Part shown: positions 26,065 through 35,976 of the stretch, piece by piece | Layout of the letters: every line of letters starts with the position of its first letter | How positions within the stretch are numbered: the first letter of the stretch is position 1 | Assembly: GCA_902470765.1 (NCBI GenBank) | Contig: CABRHW010000003.1 | Span: 1 to 64,000, forward strand | Origin: an uncultured Collinsella sp. | Lineage (GTDB): Bacteria; Actinomycetota; Coriobacteriia; Coriobacteriales; Coriobacteriaceae | Length of the DNA stretch: 64,000 bases | Direction: 5' to 3' | Program-made: the position numbers and the translations under genes | Notes under the pieces: model-generated | Seen by the model: only the letters and a program-made list of their open reading frames with translations | What the model was told of the DNA's origin: nothing | The model's database searches: none

Positions 26065-26208
26065 TTATTGTCCCACATGCGACATGGTCCACAGCATCCC
26101 AATGCAAAGCACCGCCATCAATCCCGTGCACACGGCAGCGATCACGGAATCACCCATGCGCCTTCCCAACGACCGCGGTTCACGCACTTGCTCTGGTCCG
26201 TACATCAT
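26065..26208 (-). CDS. 47-residue single-span membrane peptide
   Basis: A short gene with a near-ideal ribosome binding site (AAGGAGG, 4 bp before ATG ATG). The product starts MMYGPEQVREPRSLGRRMGD, a basic, charged N-terminus, followed by a hydrophobic segment SVIAAVCTGLMAVLCIGMLW and a short tail TMSHVGQ ending in TAA. One membrane span with positive residues on the N-terminal side suggests an N-in topology. It resembles nothing I can name. It lies 63 bp upstream of the rsmJ-like start on the same strand and could be cotranscribed with it. Confidence 0.6.
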   Translation of the reverse strand: MMYGPEQVREPRSLGRRMGDSVIAAVCTGLMAVLCIGMLWTMSHVGQ

Positions 26209-26436
26209 GGCTCCTCCTTAGACTCACTTCTTATCACGGCCTCATCATCGCAGCGCCGCACATGAGCTGCCATCGATTTGACTTACAGCTGGCTTTCCTT
26301 TTTGAAAGATTGCCCTGCACAGGCGAGAAGCGCTTTCTAACACACACGCCGTCACGTTGAACTACAATGTGCTTCACGATATGTGCAGCATATGGGACGC
26401 GCCAGACTGGCAGCGCCCGAATCGAAAGGACTACCT

Positions 26437-26838
26437 ATGAGCGCCGCGCGCAAGACACTCAAAATCCTTGCCCTCATCTATTTTGTTTTGGGCATCGCCA
26501 GCCTCGTCATCGGTATCACCGGCATCGCAACCGGCAAATTTGAATCCGTCTACGGATCGAACGCCATGCTCGCCGCGGTCGTGCTTGTCGCCAAGGGCGT
26601 TATCGACCTTGCCGCAGGTGTTGCGGGCATCAAGGGCGCCAACAAGCCTTCGCAGGTGGATGGCGCGTTTAAGCTCGGCATCGTTGCCGCAATCGCCACG
26701 ATTGCGCAGGCTGTGCTCACCCTACCCGCGCTCGGCGGCAGCGCCGTCAATATTGGAGCCTTTGTCATCGTGGTCTACGACCTGTTCTTTGTTCAGCAGG
26801 CACACGCCGTCAAGGCCGAGAACAAGGACCGCCTGTAA
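26437..26838 (+). CDS. Small membrane protein with four predicted helices
   Basis: A 133-residue hydrophobic protein: helices around ILALIYFVLGIASLVIGITG, AMLAAVVLVAKGVIDLAAGVAG, LGIVAAIATIAQAVLTLPAL and GAFVIVVYDLFFVQQ, with a short polar tail KAENKDRL. No family is recognised. AAAGGA upstream marks the start MSAARKT; TACAAT at 26361 is a possible -10 box. A terminator follows at 26876. Confidence 0.7.
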   Translation: MSAARKTLKILALIYFVLGIASLVIGITGIATGKFESVYGSNAMLAAVVLVAKGVIDLAAGVAGIKGANKPSQVDGAFKLGIVAAIATIAQAVLTLPALGGSAVNIGAFVIVVYDLFFVQQAHAVKAENKDRL

Positions 26839-26875
26839 GCGCTCACTTCTCATAGCCTCTGCAGCCAAGTAACTA

Positions 26876-26911
26876 AAAGGGCCGATCGCGCATATCCGCG
26901 GTCGGCCCTTT
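26876..26911 (+). terminator. Rho-independent terminator
   Basis: AAAGGGCCGATCGCG pairs with CGCGGTCGGCCCTTT (one mismatch), followed by TACGTTTG. It lies 38 bp after the small membrane protein gene. Confidence 0.75.
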
Positions 26912-26928
26912 ACGTTTGCCCAGATAAC

Positions 26929-26963
26929 ACCTGCCAAAATAAACCTGTCCCTTTTTGGCAGGT
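26929..26963. repeat. 35-bp hairpin repeat, copy 2 (identical to 6194-6228)
   Basis: ACCTGCCAAAATAAACC through TTTTTGGCAGGT, identical base for base to the copy 20.7 kb upstream. It ends 2 bp before the stop codon of the convergent rlmA-like gene. Confidence 0.8.
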
Positions 26964-26965
26964 TG

Positions 26966-27781
26966 TTAGCTGTGACGGTACTCGGCGATGATGAAGTCGA
27001 TGTCGGTTTGAAGGGTGTCCAGGTTTGCCAGGCGCTCTTTATCGGCAGGGCGCGTGCGGTAGTAGTACGGCGTCATTTGGAACACCGCCTCGATGTCAGC
27101 CTGGGTCTGGAGCGTAATGTTCGCAAACACCCGCTGCGTTCCGACCAACTCGAGTTCAGTGGTCTTCGGCAGCTTCTCGTCATTGAGATATGGCGTGTCG
27201 TAGAGCACCTCTTTGAGGCCAAACAGATGCCGAGCACCCGGCACCACGGTATAGAGCGAGCCCTCTGGCGCCAGCACGCGGGCAAATTCGCGCTCGTTAA
27301 AGGGGGCAAAGAGCTCGGTCACCATATCGAAGGCGCCATCGGCCACGGGGATAGCCTTCATGTTGGCCACGAAGTAGGTCGCATCGCCGCGCTTGGCGGC
27401 CAGGCGCACCATCTCTTTGCCCAGGTCGAAACCGTAAGCATCTACGCCCGGCACCGCACCCATGGCGCTGGTGTAGTAGCCCTCGCCACAGCAAATATCG
27501 AGCAACGTCATGGGGCAGTTCGTTGACGCGGCACGACCAGACACCCGCTCGCGCACCAGCTCGACCATCGCATCGCGCAACGGCGCATAGTAACCGCGGT
27601 TCAGAAAGTCGCGACGGCTGCGTGCCTGCGACTTGGGATCGCCCATGGAGTCACCGCTCTTGGACGAGCGCAGCAGATAGAGATAGCCCTCGCGCGCACG
27701 GTCAAATCGGTGTCCGCCCGCGCATGCAGCACCGCGCTCGTCGTCCACCAACGGTTCATGGCAAACGGGACACAACAACAT
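26966..27781 (-). CDS. RlmA-like 23S rRNA (guanine-N1)-methyltransferase
   Basis: A 271-residue protein with an N-terminal zinc finger (C4, C7, C20, H24) leading into GHRFDRAREGYLYLL, the family hallmark, then RRDFLNRGYYAPLRD and a Rossmann SAM domain (LLDICCGEGYYTSAM). RlmA enzymes methylate G745 or G748 of 23S rRNA; the G748 type (TlrB) can give macrolide tolerance, but the sequence alone does not tell which base is used. AAGGAG 6 bp before ATG fixes the start. Confidence 0.85.
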   Translation of the reverse strand: MLLCPVCHEPLVDDERGAACAGGHRFDRAREGYLYLLRSSKSGDSMGDPKSQARSRRDFLNRGYYAPLRDAMVELVRERVSGRAASTNCPMTLLDICCGEGYYTSAMGAVPGVDAYGFDLGKEMVRLAAKRGDATYFVANMKAIPVADGAFDMVTELFAPFNEREFARVLAPEGSLYTVVPGARHLFGLKEVLYDTPYLNDEKLPKTTELELVGTQRVFANITLQTQADIEAVFQMTPYYYRTRPADKERLANLDTLQTDIDFIIAEYRHS

Positions 27782-27854
27782 GGCAACTCCTTAGCGCGAA
27801 CAACACAACGCCCACCATTGTCGCACGCCTTCCCCACCTAGTCATAGAAGAGAC

Positions 27855-27904
27855 AAGGAGCGTCCCCAGCTGCCGGCAGAAAAGGAACGTCCCTAAGTGC
27901 CGGC
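27855..27904. repeat. Two 23-bp direct repeats (AAGGARCGTCCC type)
   Basis: AAGGAGCGTCCCCAGCTGCC(GGC) at 27855-27877 and AAGGAACGTCCCTAAGTGCC(GGC) at 27882-27904 are near-identical, 27 bp apart. They lie between the divergent rlmA-like and MATE genes and resemble the GGACGTTC-containing arms of the palindrome at 40141. They might be regulator sites or the remains of a palindromic element. Confidence 0.5.
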
Positions 27905-27972
27905 TGGCTGCATTAGGAGTATCATCGTCTGCGCAAATAAGCACGAAAGAGCATATTAGAGATTGAGAGCGT

Positions 27973-29355
27973 ATGGCAGACACCGCATCTAAGCACATTG
28001 ACATGACCACCGGCTCGCTATGGCGCAATATTCCCCTGTTCGCCTTCCCCGTGGCCGCCACGAGCATCTTGGAGCAGCTTTCGAACCTCATCGCCACGGT
28101 CATCATCGGTAACTTCTCGGGCGACCAGGGAACCCTCGCCATGGCGGCGGTCGGCTCCAATGTTCCGCTTACCAGTCTTATGCTCAACCTTTTTATTGGC
28201 ATGTCGCTTGGCTCCAACGTGGTTATCGCCAACGCTATCGGCCGCAACGATCAGAACATGGTCAAACGCGCCGTCCATACCTCGATTTTAATGGCACTCG
28301 TGGGCTTTGTCGTCATCGCACTGGGCGAGATCTTTGCCGAGCCCATGCTCGCTGCGCTCAACGTGCCTGCCGAGACCATGCCGCTCGCTTCGCTCTACCT
28401 ACGCGTCTTTTTGCTCAGCATGCCCTCGATCTTGCTCTACAACTTTGAGGCCGCGATCTTCCGCTCCGTCGGCATCACCCGCATGCCGCTGCAGGCACTT
28501 GCCGTGTCCACCATCCTCAACATTGGCCTGGACCTCATCTTTGTCCCCGTACTCCACTGGGGCGTCGCGGGCGTCGCCATCGCCACCGCCATCGCCTACA
28601 CCGTCAGCGCCGCTACGCTCTTTATCCGTCTGCTCAAGACCGACTCCGTCGTCCGCGTCACCCCACGCGACTTAGGCTTAGACCCCGTCGCCCTCAGGCG
28701 CATCGTCAAGATCGGCCTGCCCGCCGGCATCCAGAGCGCCGTCTTTGCCGTCGCCAACATCATCATCCAGTCCGCCATCAACAGCTTGGGCACCGAGGTC
28801 ATGGCGGCATCGAGCGCCGCCATGAGCCTGGAGTACGTGTGCTACAACCTGCTCAACAGCTTTAGCCAGGCTTGCACCACCTTTGTGGGGCAAAACCACG
28901 GTGCCCGCCAGATCGACCGTTGCACCAAGACCCTTAAGGTCTGCCTGATCGAAGGCGGCATCGTTGCACTCACCACCATCGTCATCATCGTAGGCTTGGG
29001 ACGCGAAATCCTGGCGCTGTTCAACAGCGACCCCAACATCGTCTCGATCGGCTATATCCGCGTGTGCTCGATCTTCCCTGCCTACGCCTTTAGCATGTTC
29101 TACGAAAACATGTCCGGCTACCTGCGCGGCTTTGGCATCTCGCTCATGCCCGCCCTCATCACCATGATCTGCGTCTGCGGTATTCGCTTCTATTGGGTAT
29201 TCTACGTGTTCCCGCACTTCCGCACCTTTGCGAACATCATGATGGTCTACCCCATCAGTCTGGGCACCACGGCGTTCTTTATGGTCGTGGCGGTACTACT
29301 CTGCCACCCGGCACGCACCTATCGCGCCGCCCAAGCCAAAGCGACAGCCCGCTAA
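27973..29355 (+). CDS. MATE-family efflux transporter
   Basis: A 460-residue protein with about 12 membrane helices in two homologous halves, as in MATE multidrug/sodium or proton antiporters. The N-terminal MTTGSLWRNIPLFAFPVAAT start and the second-half VRITLDLG-like region, plus GVGQNHGARQ-type loop (FVGQNHGARQIDRC), fit the bacterial DinF/NorM-related group. The substrate is unknown. The ribosome binding site is weak (GAGAG). A LysR-type gene follows convergently. Confidence 0.85.
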   Translation: MADTASKHIDMTTGSLWRNIPLFAFPVAATSILEQLSNLIATVIIGNFSGDQGTLAMAAVGSNVPLTSLMLNLFIGMSLGSNVVIANAIGRNDQNMVKRAVHTSILMALVGFVVIALGEIFAEPMLAALNVPAETMPLASLYLRVFLLSMPSILLYNFEAAIFRSVGITRMPLQALAVSTILNIGLDLIFVPVLHWGVAGVAIATAIAYTVSAATLFIRLLKTDSVVRVTPRDLGLDPVALRRIVKIGLPAGIQSAVFAVANIIIQSAINSLGTEVMAASSAAMSLEYVCYNLLNSFSQACTTFVGQNHGARQIDRCTKTLKVCLIEGGIVALTTIVIIVGLGREILALFNSDPNIVSIGYIRVCSIFPAYAFSMFYENMSGYLRGFGISLMPALITMICVCGIRFYWVFYVFPHFRTFANIMMVYPISLGTTAFFMVVAVLLCHPARTYRAAQAKATAR

Positions 29356-29382
29356 ACACCGCACTCAACGCCATGCCAGTCA

Positions 29383-30249
29383 TTAATTGACAATATGTGA
29401 GCTCATATAGTCGATAAAGTGCCTCGTGGCGATAGGCATGGTGTCCCAGCTGCGCCAGGCTGCCACTACGTCACGCGAGGGAGCGTGCACGATGGGACGC
29501 ACGCGAATATCGGCCCTCATGCCCTCGACGGTACGGCGATACAGCATACTCACGCCTAGGCCCTCCTCCACCATCGCCATGATGGTGTAGTCGTCGGTCA
29601 CCTCGCTCGTCACGTGCGGCGACAGCCCATGCGCCGCGAATGCATCGAGCACCAGGCTCTGTTCGCCCTCATCCAGCAGCACAAACGGCTCGGACGCCAG
29701 GTCGGCGAGCGTCACCTTTTCCTTTGCCGTCAGCGGATGCGCGGCCGGCAACAGTGCCACCAACTCATCGTGATAGACCACGCGCTTCTCGAGCCCAGCA
29801 GTAAATCCGCGTGCCGTAAAGCAAAAATCAACCACGCCATCGTGCACCCACTGGGCATTGCGCGTGTAATCGCCCTGTTTGAGCGTAAAGCGTACACCCG
29901 GATGCAGGGCACCAAAGTCGCGGATCACGCGCGGCAACACGGTGCGGCTCACGTTGGTAAACGTTGCGATACGAATATCAGTCGAGGAGAGTCCCAGCAA
30001 TTCCTGGCGCTTGCCCTCAAGCTCGGCCTCGGCAGTTACAATCTGGCGCAGATACGGCAGGTACTGCTTGCCGTCGCGCGTAAGCGAAACGCCCTGCTTG
30101 CCGCGCTCGATAAGCGTGGTGCCCAGCTCGCGCTCGAGCGCCTTGACGGCCTGGCTCACCGCACTTTGCGTATAGCCTAGCTCGTCGGCCGCGCCCTTAA
30201 GACTGCCGCAATCGACCACCATACATACAATCTGATATCGCGATGCCAT
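29383..30249 (-). CDS. LysR-family transcriptional regulator
   Basis: A 288-residue regulator with an N-terminal winged helix (MASRYQIVCMVVDCGSLKGA, then ADELGYTQSAVSQAVKALER) and an effector-binding domain. GGAGG precedes the start. It is transcribed divergently from the EamA transporter gene, the classic LysR arrangement, with a dyad in the shared promoter region (30309-30327). It probably controls that transporter; the inducer is unknown. Confidence 0.87.
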   Translation of the reverse strand: MASRYQIVCMVVDCGSLKGAADELGYTQSAVSQAVKALERELGTTLIERGKQGVSLTRDGKQYLPYLRQIVTAEAELEGKRQELLGLSSTDIRIATFTNVSRTVLPRVIRDFGALHPGVRFTLKQGDYTRNAQWVHDGVVDFCFTARGFTAGLEKRVVYHDELVALLPAAHPLTAKEKVTLADLASEPFVLLDEGEQSLVLDAFAAHGLSPHVTSEVTDDYTIMAMVEEGLGVSMLYRRTVEGMRADIRVRPIVHAPSRDVVAAWRSWDTMPIATRHFIDYMSSHIVN

Positions 30250-30308
30250 CGTGCCTCCACATCGGTGTAGCCGTAAAACGTTTTGCCAGGGCTTTTTCTA
30301 CCTACATT

Positions 30309-30327
30309 AGTATTGCTTAATCATACT
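30309..30327. promoter_or_regulatory. Candidate LysR box between the LysR and EamA genes
   Basis: AGTAT (30309-30313) and ATACT (30323-30327) form a dyad with 9 bp between them in the 158-bp divergent gap. This fits the T-N11-A style of LysR sites; assignment rests on position. Confidence 0.4.
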
Positions 30328-30407
30328 GAAGATACATTCGCTTTACTACATCAAAATCTGGGAGCAGAATCCTTTTTGCGAAACCGTTCTGTAACAAAAG
30401 GAGTCCC

Positions 30408-31310
30408 ATGGATCGCAAAAAAGCAATCGCGCTCTCGTTTTCCGTTCCCGTCGCATGGGGCTTTTCGTACCCCCTCATGAAGATCGGCATGGACAGCATG
30501 AACGCCACGAGCATCGTTGCGCTGCGCTGCATCATCGCCTTTGTGGCCTGCCTGCTGCTCTTCCACAAGCACGCGCTGCGCATCAACCGCGACCTCATGG
30601 TTCGCGCCGCCATCATCGGCGCCATCATGGCAACCGAGCTCACCTGCATGTGCTTGGGCTCCAGCCTTACCTCCGCCTCCACCGCCGGCTTTTTGCAGAG
30701 CCTGACGGTCGTGATCGTGCCGTTTGCCAACGCCGCCCTGCTGCGCCGCGCCCCCGAGCGCAAAGTTCTCGTCGGCACCGCCATCGTCACCTGTGGCATG
30801 CTGCTGCTCTCGGGCGCCGACTTCACCAGCCTGAACCCGGGCGCGCTCATCATGTTGCTCTCGGCCTTTATCTATGCCGGCCATATCATTGTGGCGAAGC
30901 GCTTTGTCGAAGATGTCGACCCGCTGGCCCTGGGCGTTTGGCAGCTTGGCTTCGGCGGCTTATTCTCGGGTATCGCCGCATTCACCTTTGGCGGTTTCAC
31001 GCTTCCCGGCACGCCGGGCGAGGTCGTGGTCGTCGTCGCACTCGCGCTCATCTGCTCTGCCTACGGCTTTATCACCCAAACGCTCGCGCAGCCCCACGTG
31101 CCCGCCGAGACCACAGGCTTTGCCTTCTCGCTCGAGCCGGTCTGCTCCGCTGTCTTCTCGTTCTTCCTGGTCGGCGAGGTCCTGAGCCCCATCGCCTTCT
31201 TTGGCGCCGCCCTCATCCTCACCGGCGTCATGGTGGCAACCGTCGAGCTCCCGCGTCTTCGTGCACACGGGCACGCTCGCATGGCAGGAGCGCCCGAGCG
31301 CGTCTCGTAG
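30408..31310 (+). CDS. EamA/DMT-superfamily transporter
   Basis: A 300-residue membrane protein with ten predicted helices in two EamA repeats. The first begins AIALSFSVPVAWGFSYPLMK; the second contains TLAQPHVPAETTGFAFSLEPVCSAVFSF, the typical last-repeat pattern of drug/metabolite exporters. The cargo is probably an amino acid or small metabolite but cannot be named. AAAAGGAG precedes ATG. Regulation by the divergent LysR protein is likely. Confidence 0.85.
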   Translation: MDRKKAIALSFSVPVAWGFSYPLMKIGMDSMNATSIVALRCIIAFVACLLLFHKHALRINRDLMVRAAIIGAIMATELTCMCLGSSLTSASTAGFLQSLTVVIVPFANAALLRRAPERKVLVGTAIVTCGMLLLSGADFTSLNPGALIMLLSAFIYAGHIIVAKRFVEDVDPLALGVWQLGFGGLFSGIAAFTFGGFTLPGTPGEVVVVVALALICSAYGFITQTLAQPHVPAETTGFAFSLEPVCSAVFSFFLVGEVLSPIAFFGAALILTGVMVATVELPRLRAHGHARMAGAPERVS

Positions 31311-31398
31311 ACCCCACTCCTTATACAGCCGCGGCATAAAGGCAACCGGTGCGCCTTTATAATAGATGCCAACAGAGCATCTGATGTAAAGGAGCCCC

Positions 31399-32124
31399 AT
31401 GGACGCCGCGACCCGCGACCGCAACATAGCAACTTGGTTGGGCGATGCGCCGCAGCCGGTACGCGACACGACGAACCAGCTGCTCGAGCGCATCGCCCTT
31501 TTGCGTGCCGAGCAGACCATCTACCCGGCACAAGACGACATCCTCAATGCCCTCGCCTACACGCCGGCCGACCAGGTCAAGGTTGTCATCTTGGGTCAGG
31601 ACCCCTATCACGGACCCAACCAGGCCATGGGGCTGTCGTTCTCGGTCCCCGCGTCGCAAACCAAGTTACCGCCGAGCCTGCGCAACATCTATAAGGAACT
31701 CAACGCCGATCTGGGCTGCCCCATTCCCGCCACGGGAGACCTAACCCCATGGGCACAGCAGGGCGTCTTGCTCCTCAACACTACGCTCACCGTGCGTGAG
31801 CATGCCGCGAATTCGCACGCCAAGCTGGGCTGGAGCACACTCACCGACTACGTTATCGAACGCTGCTGCCAGCTGCCCCAGCCGGTCGTCTTTTTGGCAT
31901 GGGGACGCTTTGCCCAGCAAATGGTTGAGGGCAAGCTCGACGCGATCGGCGCGGGCAAGGCAACCGGCAAGTTCTGCCTGGCCTCTACGCACCCCTCGCC
32001 GCTTTCGGCCAACCGTGCCACGGCAGAACTCCCCGCCTTTATAGGGTTGCGCCCCTTCTCCGCTGCCAATCGGCTACTCGAACAGCACGGCTCGACCCCC
32101 GTCAACTGGACTTGCCTCGGCTAA
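31399..32124 (+). CDS. ung: Uracil-DNA glycosylase
   Basis: A 241-residue family-1 enzyme that removes uracil from DNA. Motif A is GQDPYHGPNQAMGLSFSV with catalytic D68; the C-terminal HPSPLSANR carries the DNA-intercalating loop and its His. LLLNTTLTV is also conserved. Length and motif order match standard Ung. AAAGGAG precedes ATG. It stands alone, followed by a bidirectional terminator. Confidence 0.95.
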   Translation: MDAATRDRNIATWLGDAPQPVRDTTNQLLERIALLRAEQTIYPAQDDILNALAYTPADQVKVVILGQDPYHGPNQAMGLSFSVPASQTKLPPSLRNIYKELNADLGCPIPATGDLTPWAQQGVLLLNTTLTVREHAANSHAKLGWSTLTDYVIERCCQLPQPVVFLAWGRFAQQMVEGKLDAIGAGKATGKFCLASTHPSPLSANRATAELPAFIGLRPFSAANRLLEQHGSTPVNWTCLG

Positions 32125-32137
32125 AAACCGATACATC

Positions 32138-32175
32138 AAAAACGCGCCCGACGGCTTTCCATCGGGCGCGTTTCC
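32138..32175. terminator. Bidirectional terminator between ung and the SDR gene
   Basis: AAACGCGCCCGA (32140-32151) pairs perfectly with TCGGGCGCGTTT (32162-32173). It lies between convergent genes, ending at the SDR stop codon. Confidence 0.82.
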
Positions 32176-32855
32176 TATTCGGGCCAAATAAATTGTGTGC
32201 GGCCGGCCTCGCCGCCATCGATCAGCAGGCTCCGCCCGGTCATAAACCGGTTGGTCACGCCCACAAAGTAGATCCACTCGGCGATCTCTTGGGCGGTGGC
32301 CCAGCGCTTAAGCGGCGTGAGCTCCATAATCTGGTTCCACAGGCGCTCGTCTTCCATCACGCAACGGTTGAGCGGCGTGATAACGCCGCCCGGGTCCACA
32401 CTGTTGGCGATGGCCTGCGGTGCCAGGCGGTTTGCAAGGTTCTTGGTGTAGGCGATAACGCCGCCCTTGCTGGCAGCATAGACAGGAAACTCCGATCCCG
32501 TATGTCCGCTCGCCGATCCCACATTGACCACGGATTTGATAGCCGGCGCCGGCTTGGCGGCAAGCCCCTCCCCCACAAAGGCGTAGCGCTCAGTCACGTT
32601 GATGGTGCCACGCAGGTTGGCGGCAATGTCGTCGGCCGAATCCTGCGTACCGGCAACGTTCACGATTACCTGGGGTTCAAGGTCAACTGGAAACGAGTCC
32701 GGCTCGCGGACATCAACGATCAGATGGCGGTAGCGCTCGTGTTCGATCGCCGCCGGCAGCAGATCAAAGCCCACGACCTCGTGGCCCTCGTCCAAAAAGC
32801 GCTGCACGCACGCGGCTCCGATACCGCCCGAAGCGCCCGTGATCAAAACCCGCAT
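32175..32855 (-). CDS. Short-chain dehydrogenase/reductase
   Basis: A 226-residue SDR with the cofactor loop TGASGGIGAA near the N-terminus, NVAG in place of the more usual NNAG, catalytic Ser in VGSASGHTG and the Tyr/Lys pair in YAASKGG. D-F-D after the second strand (EVVGFDLLP) suggests an NAD(H) preference. The substrate is not clear; it resembles 3-alpha-hydroxysteroid dehydrogenase-like SDRs in length and in the late proline-rich ITPLN loop, but that is a weak clue. AAGGAG sets the start; the transporter gene ends 9 bp upstream, so the two are likely one operon. Confidence 0.82.
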   Translation of the reverse strand: MRVLITGASGGIGAACVQRFLDEGHEVVGFDLLPAAIEHERYRHLIVDVREPDSFPVDLEPQVIVNVAGTQDSADDIAANLRGTINVTERYAFVGEGLAAKPAPAIKSVVNVGSASGHTGSEFPVYAASKGGVIAYTKNLANRLAPQAIANSVDPGGVITPLNRCVMEDERLWNQIMELTPLKRWATAQEIAEWIYFVGVTNRFMTGRSLLIDGGEAGRTQFIWPE

Positions 32856-32864
32856 GCTTGCTCC

Positions 32865-33587
32865 TTAGGCGGTTGCGTGACGCTCGAGGTACTCGGCACC
32901 CACATTCTCGCGCTCCCAGCCGCGCACGACCTTGTAGCCCACGGGGCTCAGGAAGACCTCGCACAGCAGCTCGGCAACAGCGCCGGTCAGCGAGCACATA
33001 AGAACCTGCACCCAGGTCCAACCAAAGAACGTGTGGCTCACCACAATGGCAAAGACCAGGTTGTCGACAAACTGGCCAACACCCGTGGACACATAGGAGC
33101 GGAAGGCGAAGCTCGCAAAGTTATTCTTTTTGAGCATACGGCCGAGCGACTGGTTGAGCGTGGAGTTAACCACGGCAGAAACGAGCATTGCCAGCGAAGA
33201 GCCCAGCACCACGTACCAGGTGCCGCCAATGGTGGCGTTAAGGGCGCTGTTGACCTCGATCATGCCCGTGTCGTAGTAGGCGCCCCACATGCCGGGCGTG
33301 AGCGAGCATGCCCAAAAGCACAGGCTCACGGCCAGGTTGACCAGCAGCGCGAGGATAGAGATTTTGATGGATGCCTTGGCGCCAAAGCGCTTGCAGATCA
33401 TGTCCTGGCACAAAAACGAAACCCAGCTCACCACAAAGCCGCAATCGAGTGCCAGATACGGCAGGCTGATGAGCTCTTTGTTGGCCAGTAGGTTCATCAT
33501 GATGACGCTCACGAAAAACAGCGAAACCGTTGCCGCGGGAATGCTCCGCAACAGGACCTTGTAGTCCTCCATGACCTTCTTGATCAT
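32865..33587 (-). CDS. Queuosine-precursor transporter family (VUT/YhhQ) membrane protein
   Basis: A 240-residue membrane protein of the PF02592 family. Hallmarks are the N-terminal FFVSVIMMNLLANKELISL region, DCGFVVSWVSFLCQDMICKRFG, and SYVSTGVGQFVDNLVFAIV with the conserved G-Q-x-x-D. E. coli YhhQ imports preQ0/preQ1. AAAGGAG lies 8 bp before ATG. I examined the leader for a preQ1 riboswitch and saw none. It probably forms an operon with the SDR gene. Confidence 0.85.
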   Translation of the reverse strand: MIKKVMEDYKVLLRSIPAATVSLFFVSVIMMNLLANKELISLPYLALDCGFVVSWVSFLCQDMICKRFGAKASIKISILALLVNLAVSLCFWACSLTPGMWGAYYDTGMIEVNSALNATIGGTWYVVLGSSLAMLVSAVVNSTLNQSLGRMLKKNNFASFAFRSYVSTGVGQFVDNLVFAIVVSHTFFGWTWVQVLMCSLTGAVAELLCEVFLSPVGYKVVRGWERENVGAEYLERHATA

Positions 33588-33743
33588 TATGTACTCCTTT
33601 GGTTTTAGGTTTAACGAGCAGGATATCGGACCCGAACTGCTCGGACGCCCCGGTCTTGAGACGACGGTGGGTATGATAGCCGCTCATACGGCATCAGGCA
33701 AGTAAACGGCGCGGCAGCCCCGCAGGGCCACCGCGCCGATGCG

Positions 33744-35357
<1,614 letters not shown>

Positions 35358-35511
35358 GCGGATCCTTTCTTGCATTGAGTGCATTACGTCGATGTAACCG
35401 CACTATTGTAGCCGCGAAATCCCGCTCTAGGGCGCCTATCAGGACAAATTCATCAGTTGGGGCCTGGGTAGCCGGCCCAATCCGAATTTGTCTCTTGCGT
35501 AACTGTACATA

Positions 35512-35550
35512 GTGTATATATACTGTGCTTACCGGTTATATACACGTGTA
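35512..35550. promoter_or_regulatory. Candidate GntR (YtrA-like) operator and promoter region
   Basis: GTGTATATA (35512-35520) and TATATACAC (35537-35545) form a 9-bp dyad, and TACACGTGTA (35541-35550) is a perfect palindrome overlapping its right arm. It lies just upstream of the GntR-type gene, so autorepression of the GntR/ABC operon is likely. Confidence 0.5.
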
Positions 35551-35572
35551 GCCCAACAGCTAAGGAGCCGCT

Positions 35573-35953
35573 GTGGACATCATCCTATCCAATTCGAGCG
35601 ACAAGCCCATCTACGAGCAAATAGCCTCGCAAGTCAAAGCTCAGATCCTTTCGGGCGCGCTCGCTGCGGGAGCCAAACTCCCCAGCATCCGTGCACTCGC
35701 GAGCGATCTTGGCGTGAGTGTCATCACCACCAAGCGCGCTTACGCCGACCTGGAGCAACTCGGCTTTATCTACACCGTGCAGGGCAAGGGCTGTTTTGTC
35801 GCCGAGGGCAACCAGGAGCTCTTGCGCGAAAACCAGCTCTGCCATATCGAAGAGCTGCTTGCGAAAGCGGCGAACCAAGCCGAAGCCTTGGGCGTCACGC
35901 GCGACAAACTGCACGAGATGCTCGACCTGGTAGCCCCCGAAACCATGCAGTAG
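35573..35953 (+). CDS. GntR-family regulator, short YtrA-like type
   Basis: A 126-residue protein: winged helix with the GntR signature (DKPIYEQIASQVKAQILSGA, LPSIRALASDLGVSVITTKR) and a short C-terminal helical dimerisation part instead of an effector domain, as in YtrA. GTG is the start, with AAGGAG 5 bp upstream. An ABC transporter ATPase gene follows 23 bp later and its permease overlaps that. YtrA-type regulators usually repress such ABC operons; a dyad upstream (35512-35550) fits this. Confidence 0.88.
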   Translation: MDIILSNSSDKPIYEQIASQVKAQILSGALAAGAKLPSIRALASDLGVSVITTKRAYADLEQLGFIYTVQGKGCFVAEGNQELLRENQLCHIEELLAKAANQAEALGVTRDKLHEMLDLVAPETMQ

Positions 35954-35976
35954 CCATCTGCAAGAAAGGCTATACC

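Noticed and set aside
32112..33491. Long open frame on the plus strand across the SDR and queuosine-transporter genes
   Set aside because: It is antisense to two well-supported genes, and its product has low-complexity His/Gly/Arg composition typical of antisense frames in GC-rich DNA.
33588..33743. preQ1 riboswitch before the queuosine-precursor transporter
   Set aside because: The leader has none of the class I core (A-rich tail pairing with the hairpin loop) and I could not draw a class II or III fold with confidence.
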